In this document: positions 18,015-25,511 of the stretch, piece by piece
How positions within the stretch are numbered: the stretch's first letter is position 1
Layout of the letters: each line of letters starts with the position of its first letter
Source: Sulfitobacter sp. OXR-159
GTDB lineage: Bacteria > Pseudomonadota > Alphaproteobacteria > Rhodobacterales > Rhodobacteraceae
NCBI RefSeq assembly: GCF_034377145.1
Contig: NZ_CP139712.1
Coordinates: 1 to 64,000 of the forward strand
Reading direction: 5' to 3'
Length of the DNA: 64,000 nucleotides
The notes under the pieces: model-generated
Seen by the model: the letters and a program-made list of their open reading frames with translations, nothing else
Told to the model about the DNA's origin: nothing
Databases searched by the model: none
Program-made: the position numbers and the translations under genes

Positions 18015-19043
18015 TCATGCCGCGACTGCCAGCGCCGGATCCTTGTAATCTTCGTTCTTTGTCAGCATCGCCCAGATTTGCCGGGCCATCTTATTGGCCA
18101 GCGCGATAGCGACCAGCATCTTGGGCTTGCGCGCCAACAATCGTGATAGCCAGCTGCCCTCCGTAATTGTGCGCCGTCCGAGCCAGCCCAGCCGCGACAT
18201 TGCCCCAATGATCAAGAGACGTCTTATATCAGCTTGCCCGGCCTTGGTCATCCGCCCCAAACGTTCTTTGCCTCCCGAAGAATGTTGCTTGGGCACCAGA
18301 CCCAACCAAGCCGCAAAGTCACGTCCCGTTTTGAACTGCGCCATATCAGGTCCAAACGCTTCTACAGCGATGGCCGTCAGTGGCCCAACACCGGGCATAG
18401 TCTGAAGCCTGCGCGCCCTGTCTGACTCAGCGGCCAGCGACTCGAGTTTCGCGGTGCGTTCGTTGATACGCGCCGTTTTCTCTGCAATCTGCGCCAGCAG
18501 GTCCAAGCACTCCTCGCGGATCAATGACAGCAAGTCGGCAGTCTTATCCTCTACAAGCGCTGTGATGCGATTAAGACTGCGTATCCCTTGAGGAAACACA
18601 TGCCCATGCTCATACAACAGCGCCCGCAAGGCGTTCACATCCGCCGTCCGCTGATGCACCAGGCGTTCCCGGCCACGGAAAACTGCCGCGCGCGATTGTT
18701 GCTCGACTGTTTTAGGCTCCACGAAGCGCATCTCGGGCTGGCGAGCCGCGATGACAATCGCCTCGGCGTCGGCAGCGTCGTTTTTCTGGCGCTTCACGAA
18801 CGGGCGAGCATACTGTGGCGCGATGAGTTTTACCTCATGTCCAAGCGCTTCCATCTCGCGCGCCCAATAATGTGCGCTGCCACATGCCTCGAGGATAACC
18901 AAGCTTGGCTCCTGCTTAGCCATGAACACGGGAAACTGCGTTCGCGTCAGCTTCTTGCGAAACTGAATCTCCCCCGTGTGCAGCGCCCCATGAACTTGAA
19001 AAACATTCTTTGCCAGATCGACCCCGATCATCATATCCTTCAT
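18015..19043 (-). CDS. IS1111-group transposase
   Basis: The 342-aa DEDD recombinase has IGVDLAKNVFQVHG at the N-terminus, KNDAADAEAI in the RuvC-like domain, and the C-terminal MPGVGPLTAIAVEAFG and SGGKERLGRMTKAGQADIRRLL with the presumed nucleophilic serine. It is full length and intact. It runs antisense to the SNO gene. Confidence 0.94.
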   Translation of the reverse strand: MKDMMIGVDLAKNVFQVHGALHTGEIQFRKKLTRTQFPVFMAKQEPSLVILEACGSAHYWAREMEALGHEVKLIAPQYARPFVKRQKNDAADAEAIVIAARQPEMRFVEPKTVEQQSRAAVFRGRERLVHQRTADVNALRALLYEHGHVFPQGIRSLNRITALVEDKTADLLSLIREECLDLLAQIAEKTARINERTAKLESLAAESDRARRLQTMPGVGPLTAIAVEAFGPDMAQFKTGRDFAAWLGLVPKQHSSGGKERLGRMTKAGQADIRRLLIIGAMSRLGWLGRRTITEGSWLSRLLARKPKMLVAIALANKMARQIWAMLTKNEDYKDPALAVAA

Positions 19044-19135
19044 CTCGCCGTCCTCCTCTTTGTGTGGCTTTCAACACCACGACCTTGGCACATTGCGATG
19101 CCGTCTGGGGAGGGCGGCAACCACTCCATCTGTTG

Positions 19136-19207
19136 AAGCGCCGACTTGAGACGATGGACCCGGAGGATGAACTCGTTGAGGGTGCCTTGACGCCGCGTGA
19201 TTATGTT
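19136..19207 (+). pseudogene. SNO helicase gene, segment 2 of 3
   Basis: These 24 codons (KRRLETMDPEDELVEGALTP followed by RDYV) lie between the two mobile elements. In SNO proteins a segment like this, ending in LTPREYVL, follows the VVSTGE motif, so it is the bridge between segments 1 and 3. Its frame matches both exactly once the insertions are removed. It is bounded on the right by the 7-bp target repeat TTATGTT. Confidence 0.9.
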
Positions 19208-19227
19208 TTATCCGGAGTTCCGGATAA
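19208..19227. repeat. Outer palindrome at the left end of the RIT element
   Basis: TTATCCGGAGTTCCGGATAA has 8-bp arms around AGTT. A related 20-mer, TTATGCGGAGTTCGGGATTT, lies inside the inverted repeat at 19250-19269 (16 of 20 identical). The right end has only the inner copy. These could be recombinase binding sites. Confidence 0.7.
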
Positions 19228-19231
19228 CACG

Positions 19232-19394
19232 TAATATGCCGCGTCACCGTTATGCGGAGTTCGGGATTTCAACCTGTTGTTCTGCTGATTCATTTTCGGG
19301 TTTCCACTTTGGATAATCATGATGCCTCTGCTCTCAACCGCAGAAGGACATCCCCCATGAACTCCCCCTCCAACTCTCCGCTCGGCGGCCGTGC
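19232..19394 (+). repeat. Left 163-bp terminal inverted repeat of the RIT element
   Basis: It is a perfect inverted match to 25345-25507, compared base by base. It contains an apparent 5' untranslated region, the leader AGAAGGACATCCCCC, the ATG at 19357 and the first 12 codons plus two bases of the first recombinase gene. Past position 19394 the arms diverge. Confidence 0.97.
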
Positions 19395-20871
19395 CGACGC
19401 CGACGACGTCGCTCTGGTCAGCGCCTATCTCGCAGACAATCCCCGGCTCTCGAAGGGCGCCGTGGGTGCCGCCCGGCATTTTCTGAAGTGGGCACGCGCC
19501 CGGAAGATCCCGACCAGAGACCTCGACGCATCGGCGGTGGATCGGTTCCTTCGCCATCACTGCCGCTGCGGCCGCTACAGCCCTGCGCAACTGCGCAAGC
19601 CTGCCTACGCCACAGATACACGCAGATTCCTGAACTATCTCGAAGCCACCGGGGTGGTCTTCATTGCAAATGAAGTCGCCCGGCTCGGGCAATATCTGGA
19701 GGCCCATGCAGAGAAGCTCTGCGCCACCGGATATAGCAAGGTGACGTACTCGACGCAGCTGACTCAGGCCCGCCATTTCGCGGAATGGGCGCTGCTGATG
19801 CGTGTTCCGGCCCACGGAATCGATGAGGCTACCATCGATCATTTCGCACGGCATAATTGCCGCTGTGGGGAGAAGACCAAACATGGCAAGGACATGCTGG
19901 GCTCGCGCCTCAAGAACCGCCGCCGTGGTGCGCGTGCTTTTGTCCGGTTCCTGAGGGATGAGGGTCTGATCCCGCCTGAAGCGCCTGACTGCGATCCGCG
20001 CCTGACCGAGTTCTCGGAATGGTTGCGCCGCGAACGTGGGGTGACGCACGAGACCGTACGGCGCTTCTTGTACGAAGCGAACCGCTGGCTGGATAGCCTC
20101 GGGGCAACCCCGAAAGACTACAACGCGGCGGCAATCCGCTCGATCGTTTTGAACCAGGGCGAAGAGCGCTCAAGATCTTCGGTGCGGATGACGGTGACCG
20201 TTCTGCGCGCTTTCTTGCGCTTCACGATTGTTCAGAATCAATGCGCCCCGTCGCTCCTGTATGCTGTGCCATCTGCCGTTTGGCGCAAGCTGTCAACGGT
20301 ACCACCGACGATCCCTCGAACCAAAATTGAAGAGATAATAGCGTCCTGTGGAACCAAAACGCCTGTCGAGATACGGGACCGCGCCATACTCCTTCTGCTC
20401 GCGCGGCTGGCTTTGCGCGCCGGTGACATCTGGCAATTGCGGCTGTCAGACATTGACTGGCGTGCGAGTCGGTTGCGATTGCATGGCAAAGCCAGACGCG
20501 AAGTTTTGGTACCAATACCACAGGATGCTGGGGATGCGCTGCTGACCTATATCGAAGATGTGCGTCCGGTCGTCACAACTGACAGGGTCTTTCTGCGCAT
20601 TCAGGCGCCATTCACTCCGTTTCGGTCCTCTGCTGAGATCGCCGGGATCGTTTCCCGTGTCCTTGCCCGGGGTGGCTTCACCGGTCTGCCGACGGGCGCG
20701 CACGTGTTTCGCCATTCACTGGCATCGGCCTGGTTGCGCGGCGGCGCGGATCTTGATCAGATCGGTGTCGCGCTTCGCCACAGCTCGCGTGATACGACCG
20801 CGATCTATGCCAAGGTCGATATCGAGATGCTGGCAGGTGTGGCCCAGCCTTGGCCGGAGTGCGCATCATGA
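19357..20871 (+). CDS. RIT tyrosine recombinase A
   Basis: The 504-aa integrase is the first of the trio. The catalytic set is visible: R354, H449-x-x-R452, H475 and nucleophile Y484. The N-terminal half is unusually long. It holds two related SAM-like DNA-binding units, each ending in a histidine-cysteine cluster (HHCRCG at 67-72, HNCRCG at 166-171), followed by a third SAM-like unit (about 215-295). The start ATG at 19357 lies in the left inverted repeat after an AGAAGGA ribosome site. It overlaps the second gene by four bases (ATGA). Confidence 0.92.
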   Translation: MNSPSNSPLGGRADADDVALVSAYLADNPRLSKGAVGAARHFLKWARARKIPTRDLDASAVDRFLRHHCRCGRYSPAQLRKPAYATDTRRFLNYLEATGVVFIANEVARLGQYLEAHAEKLCATGYSKVTYSTQLTQARHFAEWALLMRVPAHGIDEATIDHFARHNCRCGEKTKHGKDMLGSRLKNRRRGARAFVRFLRDEGLIPPEAPDCDPRLTEFSEWLRRERGVTHETVRRFLYEANRWLDSLGATPKDYNAAAIRSIVLNQGEERSRSSVRMTVTVLRAFLRFTIVQNQCAPSLLYAVPSAVWRKLSTVPPTIPRTKIEEIIASCGTKTPVEIRDRAILLLLARLALRAGDIWQLRLSDIDWRASRLRLHGKARREVLVPIPQDAGDALLTYIEDVRPVVTTDRVFLRIQAPFTPFRSSAEIAGIVSRVLARGGFTGLPTGAHVFRHSLASAWLRGGADLDQIGVALRHSSRDTTAIYAKVDIEMLAGVAQPWPECAS

Positions 20872-21779
20872 TGCATTCCCATGTCGATCGCTTCGTTCAA
20901 CTGAACCGCGCCCTTGGAAAGAAGTTTGCCGCGCAAGAGACGTCCTTGCGCTCTTTCGCGGATTTCGCTGCAGACCGATCAGCCAGCCACGTGACAACTA
21001 CCCTGATATTGGAATGGGCTGGTGGCGCCTCGACGCCAGGTGCCGTGCAAATTCGGGTCGATCAAGCCCGGGCGTTAGCCGTATTCCTGCATGCGGAAGA
21101 TGCGCATCACGAGATACCGCCGTTGAATCTGCTGGGCCGTTCACGACGGCAGCGGCCCGCCCCGTATATCATGACGCAGGGCCAGATCAGTCGGATCATG
21201 CGGGAAGCGCTTCTGGTGCCGGGCCTGACATCAATCAGCCCGCTGACTTACCACAATCTTATCGGTTTGCTTGCATCGACAGGTTTGCGGATTTCGGAGG
21301 CTTTGTCGCTCCGGTGCGACGACCTGACCGACGACGGTCTCATGATCCGGCATGGCAAGTTCGGCAAGAGCCGCCTCGTGCCGATACATGCTTCGACCCG
21401 CGCCGCGCTTGACCGCTATCTCGAAGCCCGAGGCGTCGTGCGCAATCCCGGCGATGATCTTTTCGTACTCGGCCATGGCCGTGCCCCGACGGCGACCAGG
21501 GTCCACGTGGTCTTCGTCCGGATCGTCCGCAAGCTCGGATATCGCACTCCGACTGGTCCCGGACCCCGGCTGCACGATCTGCGCCATACATTTGCGGTGC
21601 GATCTCTGGAAGCTTGCGGGAACGATCCGCAGGCGGTCATGCGGCACATGAAGGCCCTGAGCACCTATCTCGGCCATGTCGATATCGCCAACACCTATTG
21701 GTACCTTGAGGCCACGCCGGTTCTTCTGAAGATAATCGCCTCGACCGCCGAAGAGACCTGGATCGGAGGTGCAGCATGA
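20868..21779 (+). CDS. RIT tyrosine recombinase B
   Basis: The 303-aa integrase has R141, H236-x-x-R239, H270 and a C-terminal Tyr (Y279; Y277 is also possible). A single N-terminal SAM-like domain (about 1-85) precedes the catalytic domain. The start is an ATGA overlap with the first recombinase, and its own stop overlaps the third gene the same way. The three proteins are therefore made in fixed order from one transcript and probably act as a complex. Confidence 0.92.
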   Translation: MMHSHVDRFVQLNRALGKKFAAQETSLRSFADFAADRSASHVTTTLILEWAGGASTPGAVQIRVDQARALAVFLHAEDAHHEIPPLNLLGRSRRQRPAPYIMTQGQISRIMREALLVPGLTSISPLTYHNLIGLLASTGLRISEALSLRCDDLTDDGLMIRHGKFGKSRLVPIHASTRAALDRYLEARGVVRNPGDDLFVLGHGRAPTATRVHVVFVRIVRKLGYRTPTGPGPRLHDLRHTFAVRSLEACGNDPQAVMRHMKALSTYLGHVDIANTYWYLEATPVLLKIIASTAEETWIGGAA

Positions 21780-22780
21780 CCCCGCTCGCTCCCGATCTTT
21801 CGGCCTTCATGCAAACCCATCTTCCGGGCGAGTGCGGTGCAAGCCGACATACCATCGCAGCCTATGCCCACGCGTTCACCCTCTTGCTGCGGTTTGCCGC
21901 TGGACGGCTCAAGCGCTCCCCTTCGGAACTCGCAATCGAAGACCTCGATGTTCAGATGATCAGGGCGTTTCTTGAACACATCGAGGTAGGGCGCGCCAAT
22001 TCCGTCCGGTCCCGCAACGCGCGGCTGGCGGCGATCAAATCGTTCTTCCGTTTCGTCGAACATCGCCACCCGGCCTGTCTCGAGCAGGCGCTGATGATCC
22101 GAGCCCTGCCCGTCAAGCGCACGGATACAAGGCTCATCGACTACCTGACCCGGGAAGAACTCCAGGCCCTGCTTGCCGCACCGAACCGCTATACGCTTGG
22201 GGGACTGCGTGACCGGGCGATGCTGCACCTGGCCTATGCTGCGGGCTTGAGGGCGTCCGAGCTGCTCGCAGTGCGAATGGGCGATTTTCCTGAAGGCTCG
22301 TTTTCCAGCGTGCGGATTCTTGGCAAGGGTCGGCGGGAGCGGATTCTGCCGCTCTGGAAAGAGACCCAAGCCGCCATTCGCGCGTGGCTGGCTGTCCGGC
22401 CAGGCGATGCGGGGCCGGAACTATTCCTGAACCGTGATGGTCGCCAGATGACACGGGACGGGTTCGCCTACAGGCTCCGGCAGCATGTGGTGACAGCTGA
22501 ACGCTCGGCGCCGTCGATCGCCGCAAAGCACGTCACCCCGCATGTGCTACGACACAGCTGTGCGATGCATACACTTCAGGCAACCGGCGATGTCCGCAAG
22601 GTCGCGCTCTGGCTCGGCCATGCCAGCATCCAGACAACGGAGATGTATCTGCGCGCAGACCCGACCGAGAAGCTCGCGCTCTTGGATGCCCATCACGCAC
22701 CGTTGATCAAACCGGGCAAGTTCCGGGAACCCTCGGACAAGCTGATGCAGATATTGGCCATCGCCACGCAGCGTTCCTGA
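21776..22780 (+). CDS. RIT tyrosine recombinase C
   Basis: The 334-aa integrase has an XerC/D-like layout with an N-terminal core-binding domain (about 5-105). The catalytic residues are R159, H256-x-x-R259, H282 and Y291 (TTEMYLRAD). It is the last gene of the trio, joined by a 4-base overlap, and ends 40 bp before the stop of the convergent primase-helicase. Confidence 0.93.
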   Translation: MTPLAPDLSAFMQTHLPGECGASRHTIAAYAHAFTLLLRFAAGRLKRSPSELAIEDLDVQMIRAFLEHIEVGRANSVRSRNARLAAIKSFFRFVEHRHPACLEQALMIRALPVKRTDTRLIDYLTREELQALLAAPNRYTLGGLRDRAMLHLAYAAGLRASELLAVRMGDFPEGSFSSVRILGKGRRERILPLWKETQAAIRAWLAVRPGDAGPELFLNRDGRQMTRDGFAYRLRQHVVTAERSAPSIAAKHVTPHVLRHSCAMHTLQATGDVRKVALWLGHASIQTTEMYLRADPTEKLALLDAHHAPLIKPGKFREPSDKLMQILAIATQRS

Positions 22781-22820
22781 CTGAACGCGTAACATTTGGC
22801 GTCCCGCGTCCGGCGGGGCG

Positions 22821-25382
22821 CTATTCCATCACATAGCCGAGCGCCCGATAGCCTGTTCGTCGCTTGGCCGCCATTCTGGACAGGACCGGAACCGAACTGT
22901 CGACATAGTCGACCACCAGGACGTCTTTCTTTCCGTCATGCTGCCGATGCAACCTGCCGACATATTGCGCCAGCGTGCCTTTCCAGGCGATCGGCATCGT
23001 CAGGAATAGGGTGTCGAGCCGCGCATCATCGAAGCCCTCACCGATGTAGCGCCCTGTCGCGAGGATCAGCCGTTCCTCATCGTCATCGACAGTCAGCCCC
23101 GCATGCGCGGCCTTCCGGTCCTTTGCGGACATGCCGCCGCGGAGCACGATAATGTTTTTCGCAAATCGGGAGAACCGGTCCTGAAGATACTGGAGGTGAT
23201 CCTTCCGTTCGGTCAGCACGATCGGCGAGCGTTTGGCATCCAGTGATTTCAGCACATCGTCGAAGATCAGATCGTTTCGAGCAGGGTCCTCCGCTAAAGC
23301 GGCATAAATTGCAGGTATGGATGGGCGCTCCGCCATGGCGAGGGGCTCCGGCAAACGGAATCTCGTGTGACGTTCACGCGCCCGATGGTGAATGCCGCTT
23401 TCGGCGGCCTGCGATTTGGCGCTCACCTGATGGCGCACGGGGCCGCATTGCATGAAGATGATCGGATGATGTCCGTCTTTTCGGGCGACGGTCGCCGACA
23501 ACCCGGTGACGTAGCGCGCCTTCGATCTGCGGGCGACCAGTTCAAAGCTTGACGCAGACAGATGATGGCATTCATCGACGATAAGGTGCCCGTAGTCGGC
23601 AACAATGTCGTCTACTTCGCCTTTGCGGACCAGGCTCTGGATCAGCGCCACGTCGATCACACCGGTAGGTTTGCGTTTGCCGCCGCCGATGGTGCCGATC
23701 AGCTTCGGGTCGATCTGCAGAAAGGACTTCAGCCGCTCGACCCATTGGTTTAGCAGTTCCCGGCGGTGAACCAGCACCAGTGTATTGCGTGCACGATGTG
23801 CGATCAGCGCCGCGGCCACGACCGTCTTGCCGAATGCGGTCGTGGCGGCAAGCACACCGGTATCATGTTCGGCCAGGGCGTCAAACGCGCGCGTTTGCGG
23901 CGGGCGAAGTTCGCCACGGAAGCGGACCGTCTCCGGCAAGCGGGTTCCGTCTGCACGTAAATCGTCCAGGTCGGCTGTCGCACCGTGATCGGACAGGAAC
24001 CCGATCGCTTCGTCGAAGCAGCCGCGCGGCAGGGCGACGTGTCGGGGATGCAGTTCGGCACAGGACACAATTCGCGGCTTGCCGAATGTCGGCAGCCGCA
24101 TCGCCTGGGCGCGATAGAATTCAGGGTTCTGGAACGCGGCCAGTCGGACCAGTTGGGCAATCATGGCCGAAGGCAGCTCTGACCGGTCGAGATAGATCTG
24201 GTCTGCGACTGTCACCTTGATGGTTTGCGGGATGGGCACATCCAGACGTCGTGGCGTGCTGTGGCGTGACGGAGACATCTTCCAGGGCTCATTCGCCTGT
24301 TCGTCATCCACCGGCATGCGCACGCCCAACACCCGCCCGGAAAGCTCAGCCGTTTCGACGAGGTCACTCACCGCTGACGCCGACATTCTCGGCAGGGAAG
24401 ACAAAAAGGCCCACTGATCGTCAAATGGCCGCATTCCCGCGTCCACAAAGACGCTGTTGCCAGCCTTGCGCGCAGTGTTCTGAAGCGGCAGTGCGATCAG
24501 ATTGCCGAAACCGCCGAGCGGCATGATATCCTGGTTTGGAAACAGCCGGTCATAGGAGGCAAAGCCAATCTCCGGCCGCCTTTCCATCGTTTCCGTGATC
24601 AAAACCGATCCGAGCTGGCGCGCCAGACGGGCGGACACGGGTTCTGAGAAGAAGATCCAGACATGACCGCCGTTGCCCGATCTCGACCGCTCCAGCGCTG
24701 CAGGGACTCCCTTTGCTCGGCAGGTTTCCAGCAGCGCATTGGCGTCTTCCGCCCAGGATGCCTTGTCAAAATCCGCAGCAAGAAACCAGCATGTATCACC
24801 CTGGAGCAGCGGGTAGACGCCCGCGACAAAATCCCCGCTGCGTCCATCATCACCGCGCAGGTGTTTTTCCATGATGCACTCATTCGGCGGGATGAACTTC
24901 TGATGTGGGCACTCGCCGCATTTGACCTTCGGCTTGCCGCAAATGCCTTTCACCCATTCGTTGGCACAAGCAGGCGAATATCCTGAGCGTTCGGTCTTCC
25001 TGTTTTCCCACCGCACAGGAAACACGTCAGGCCGACCGGCGAATAGACTTCGGAACAGATCGACCTTTTCGTGCGACGGCGAACTGTTCGTCACCGGAGC
25101 GTCCTCGAAGGAAGGCTGTTTCACGGCTGGCGCGTGCTCAGCGGCGAGGCGAACCTCGAGGGACGCCATCTCGCGCTGAAGCTGCTGCCGTTCGGCATCC
25201 AGATTGGCTAGACGCGCTCGAACCCGCGCCATTTCCGCCTCGATGTTGCTCTTTTCTGCCACCGCGGTTTCCACCCAATCCTTTCCGTCCCGTCCAGCAT
25301 AAAGCGGGAAAGCGGCTCGCGTAAGCAGGCTTTCCCGATCGTCAGCACGGCCGCCGAGCGGAGAGTTGGAGGGGGAGTTCAT
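22821..25382 (-). CDS. TOTE-type primase-helicase fusion, RIT element cargo
   Basis: The 853-aa protein combines four parts: a coiled coil (about 42-85), a cysteine cluster likely to bind zinc (C139, C148, C155, C158), an archaeo-eukaryotic primase core (AADFD with D204 and D206, and GGHVWIFF with H240), and a DEAH-type superfamily-2 helicase (Walker A ATTAFGKT at 513-520, DECH at 603-606, QYVGRLHRQHDG near the C-terminus). This combination is what is catalogued as the TOTE conflict-system primase with helicase. The frame runs open to 26051, but the true start is the ATG at 25382 inside the right inverted repeat. It shares MNSPSNSPLGGRAD with recombinase A. It may copy or protect the element, or act in defence. 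Confidence 0.88.
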   Translation of the reverse strand: MNSPSNSPLGGRADDRESLLTRAAFPLYAGRDGKDWVETAVAEKSNIEAEMARVRARLANLDAERQQLQREMASLEVRLAAEHAPAVKQPSFEDAPVTNSSPSHEKVDLFRSLFAGRPDVFPVRWENRKTERSGYSPACANEWVKGICGKPKVKCGECPHQKFIPPNECIMEKHLRGDDGRSGDFVAGVYPLLQGDTCWFLAADFDKASWAEDANALLETCRAKGVPAALERSRSGNGGHVWIFFSEPVSARLARQLGSVLITETMERRPEIGFASYDRLFPNQDIMPLGGFGNLIALPLQNTARKAGNSVFVDAGMRPFDDQWAFLSSLPRMSASAVSDLVETAELSGRVLGVRMPVDDEQANEPWKMSPSRHSTPRRLDVPIPQTIKVTVADQIYLDRSELPSAMIAQLVRLAAFQNPEFYRAQAMRLPTFGKPRIVSCAELHPRHVALPRGCFDEAIGFLSDHGATADLDDLRADGTRLPETVRFRGELRPPQTRAFDALAEHDTGVLAATTAFGKTVVAAALIAHRARNTLVLVHRRELLNQWVERLKSFLQIDPKLIGTIGGGKRKPTGVIDVALIQSLVRKGEVDDIVADYGHLIVDECHHLSASSFELVARRSKARYVTGLSATVARKDGHHPIIFMQCGPVRHQVSAKSQAAESGIHHRARERHTRFRLPEPLAMAERPSIPAIYAALAEDPARNDLIFDDVLKSLDAKRSPIVLTERKDHLQYLQDRFSRFAKNIIVLRGGMSAKDRKAAHAGLTVDDDEERLILATGRYIGEGFDDARLDTLFLTMPIAWKGTLAQYVGRLHRQHDGKKDVLVVDYVDSSVPVLSRMAAKRRTGYRALGYVME

Positions 25383-25507
25383 GGGGGATGTCCTTCTGCG
25401 GTTGAGAGCAGAGGCATCATGATTATCCAAAGTGGAAACCCGAAAATGAATCAGCAGAACAACAGGTTGAAATCCCGAACTCCGCATAACGGTGACGCGG
25501 CATATTA
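25345..25507 (-). repeat. Right 163-bp terminal inverted repeat of the RIT element
   Basis: It is the exact inverted copy of 19232-19394. It supplies the leader, ribosome site, ATG and first 12 codons of the primase-helicase. Its outermost three bases overlap the 7-bp direct repeat TTATGTT at 25505-25511. Read outward, it also contains ATG codons (25419, 25446) in frame with SNO segment 3. Confidence 0.97.
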
Positions 25508-25511
25508 TGTT

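Larger units (their letters stand above)
17748..19135 (-). mobile_element. IS1111-group (IS110 family) insertion sequence in the SNO gene
   Basis: Removing these 1388 bp rejoins the SNO frame as GESLL-KRRLETM. The exact crossover could shift by two bases because TG occurs at both junctions (17746-17747 and 19134-19135). A 13-bp inverted repeat GTGGTTGCCGCCC is at 17747-17759 and, inverted, at 19112-19124. It is flush with the left end but about 10 bp inside the right end. Offset subterminal repeats and no real target duplication are hallmarks of the IS1111 group. The long non-coding end is downstream of the transposase, as expected for that group. Confidence 0.88.
19208..25511. mobile_element. 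RIT-type element (tyrosine recombinase trio) carrying a primase-helicase
   Basis: This 6304-bp insertion splits the SNO gene between RDYV and LGYLEQ. It is flanked by the 7-bp direct repeat TTATGTT (19201-19207 and 25505-25511), which could be a target duplication or a crossover core. Inside are perfect 163-bp inverted repeats, three overlapping tyrosine recombinase genes on the plus strand, and one primase-helicase on the minus strand. The two arms converge with 40 bp between stop codons. RIT elements are defined by three tandem tyrosine recombinases with inverted repeats. The primase-helicase looks like integral cargo because its start lies inside the right repeat. Confidence 0.88.

Noticed and set aside
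19252..19356. An upstream start for recombinase A inside the left repeat
   Set aside because: The ATG at 19357 has the AGAAGGA ribosome site, and the mirrored primase-helicase uses the same position.
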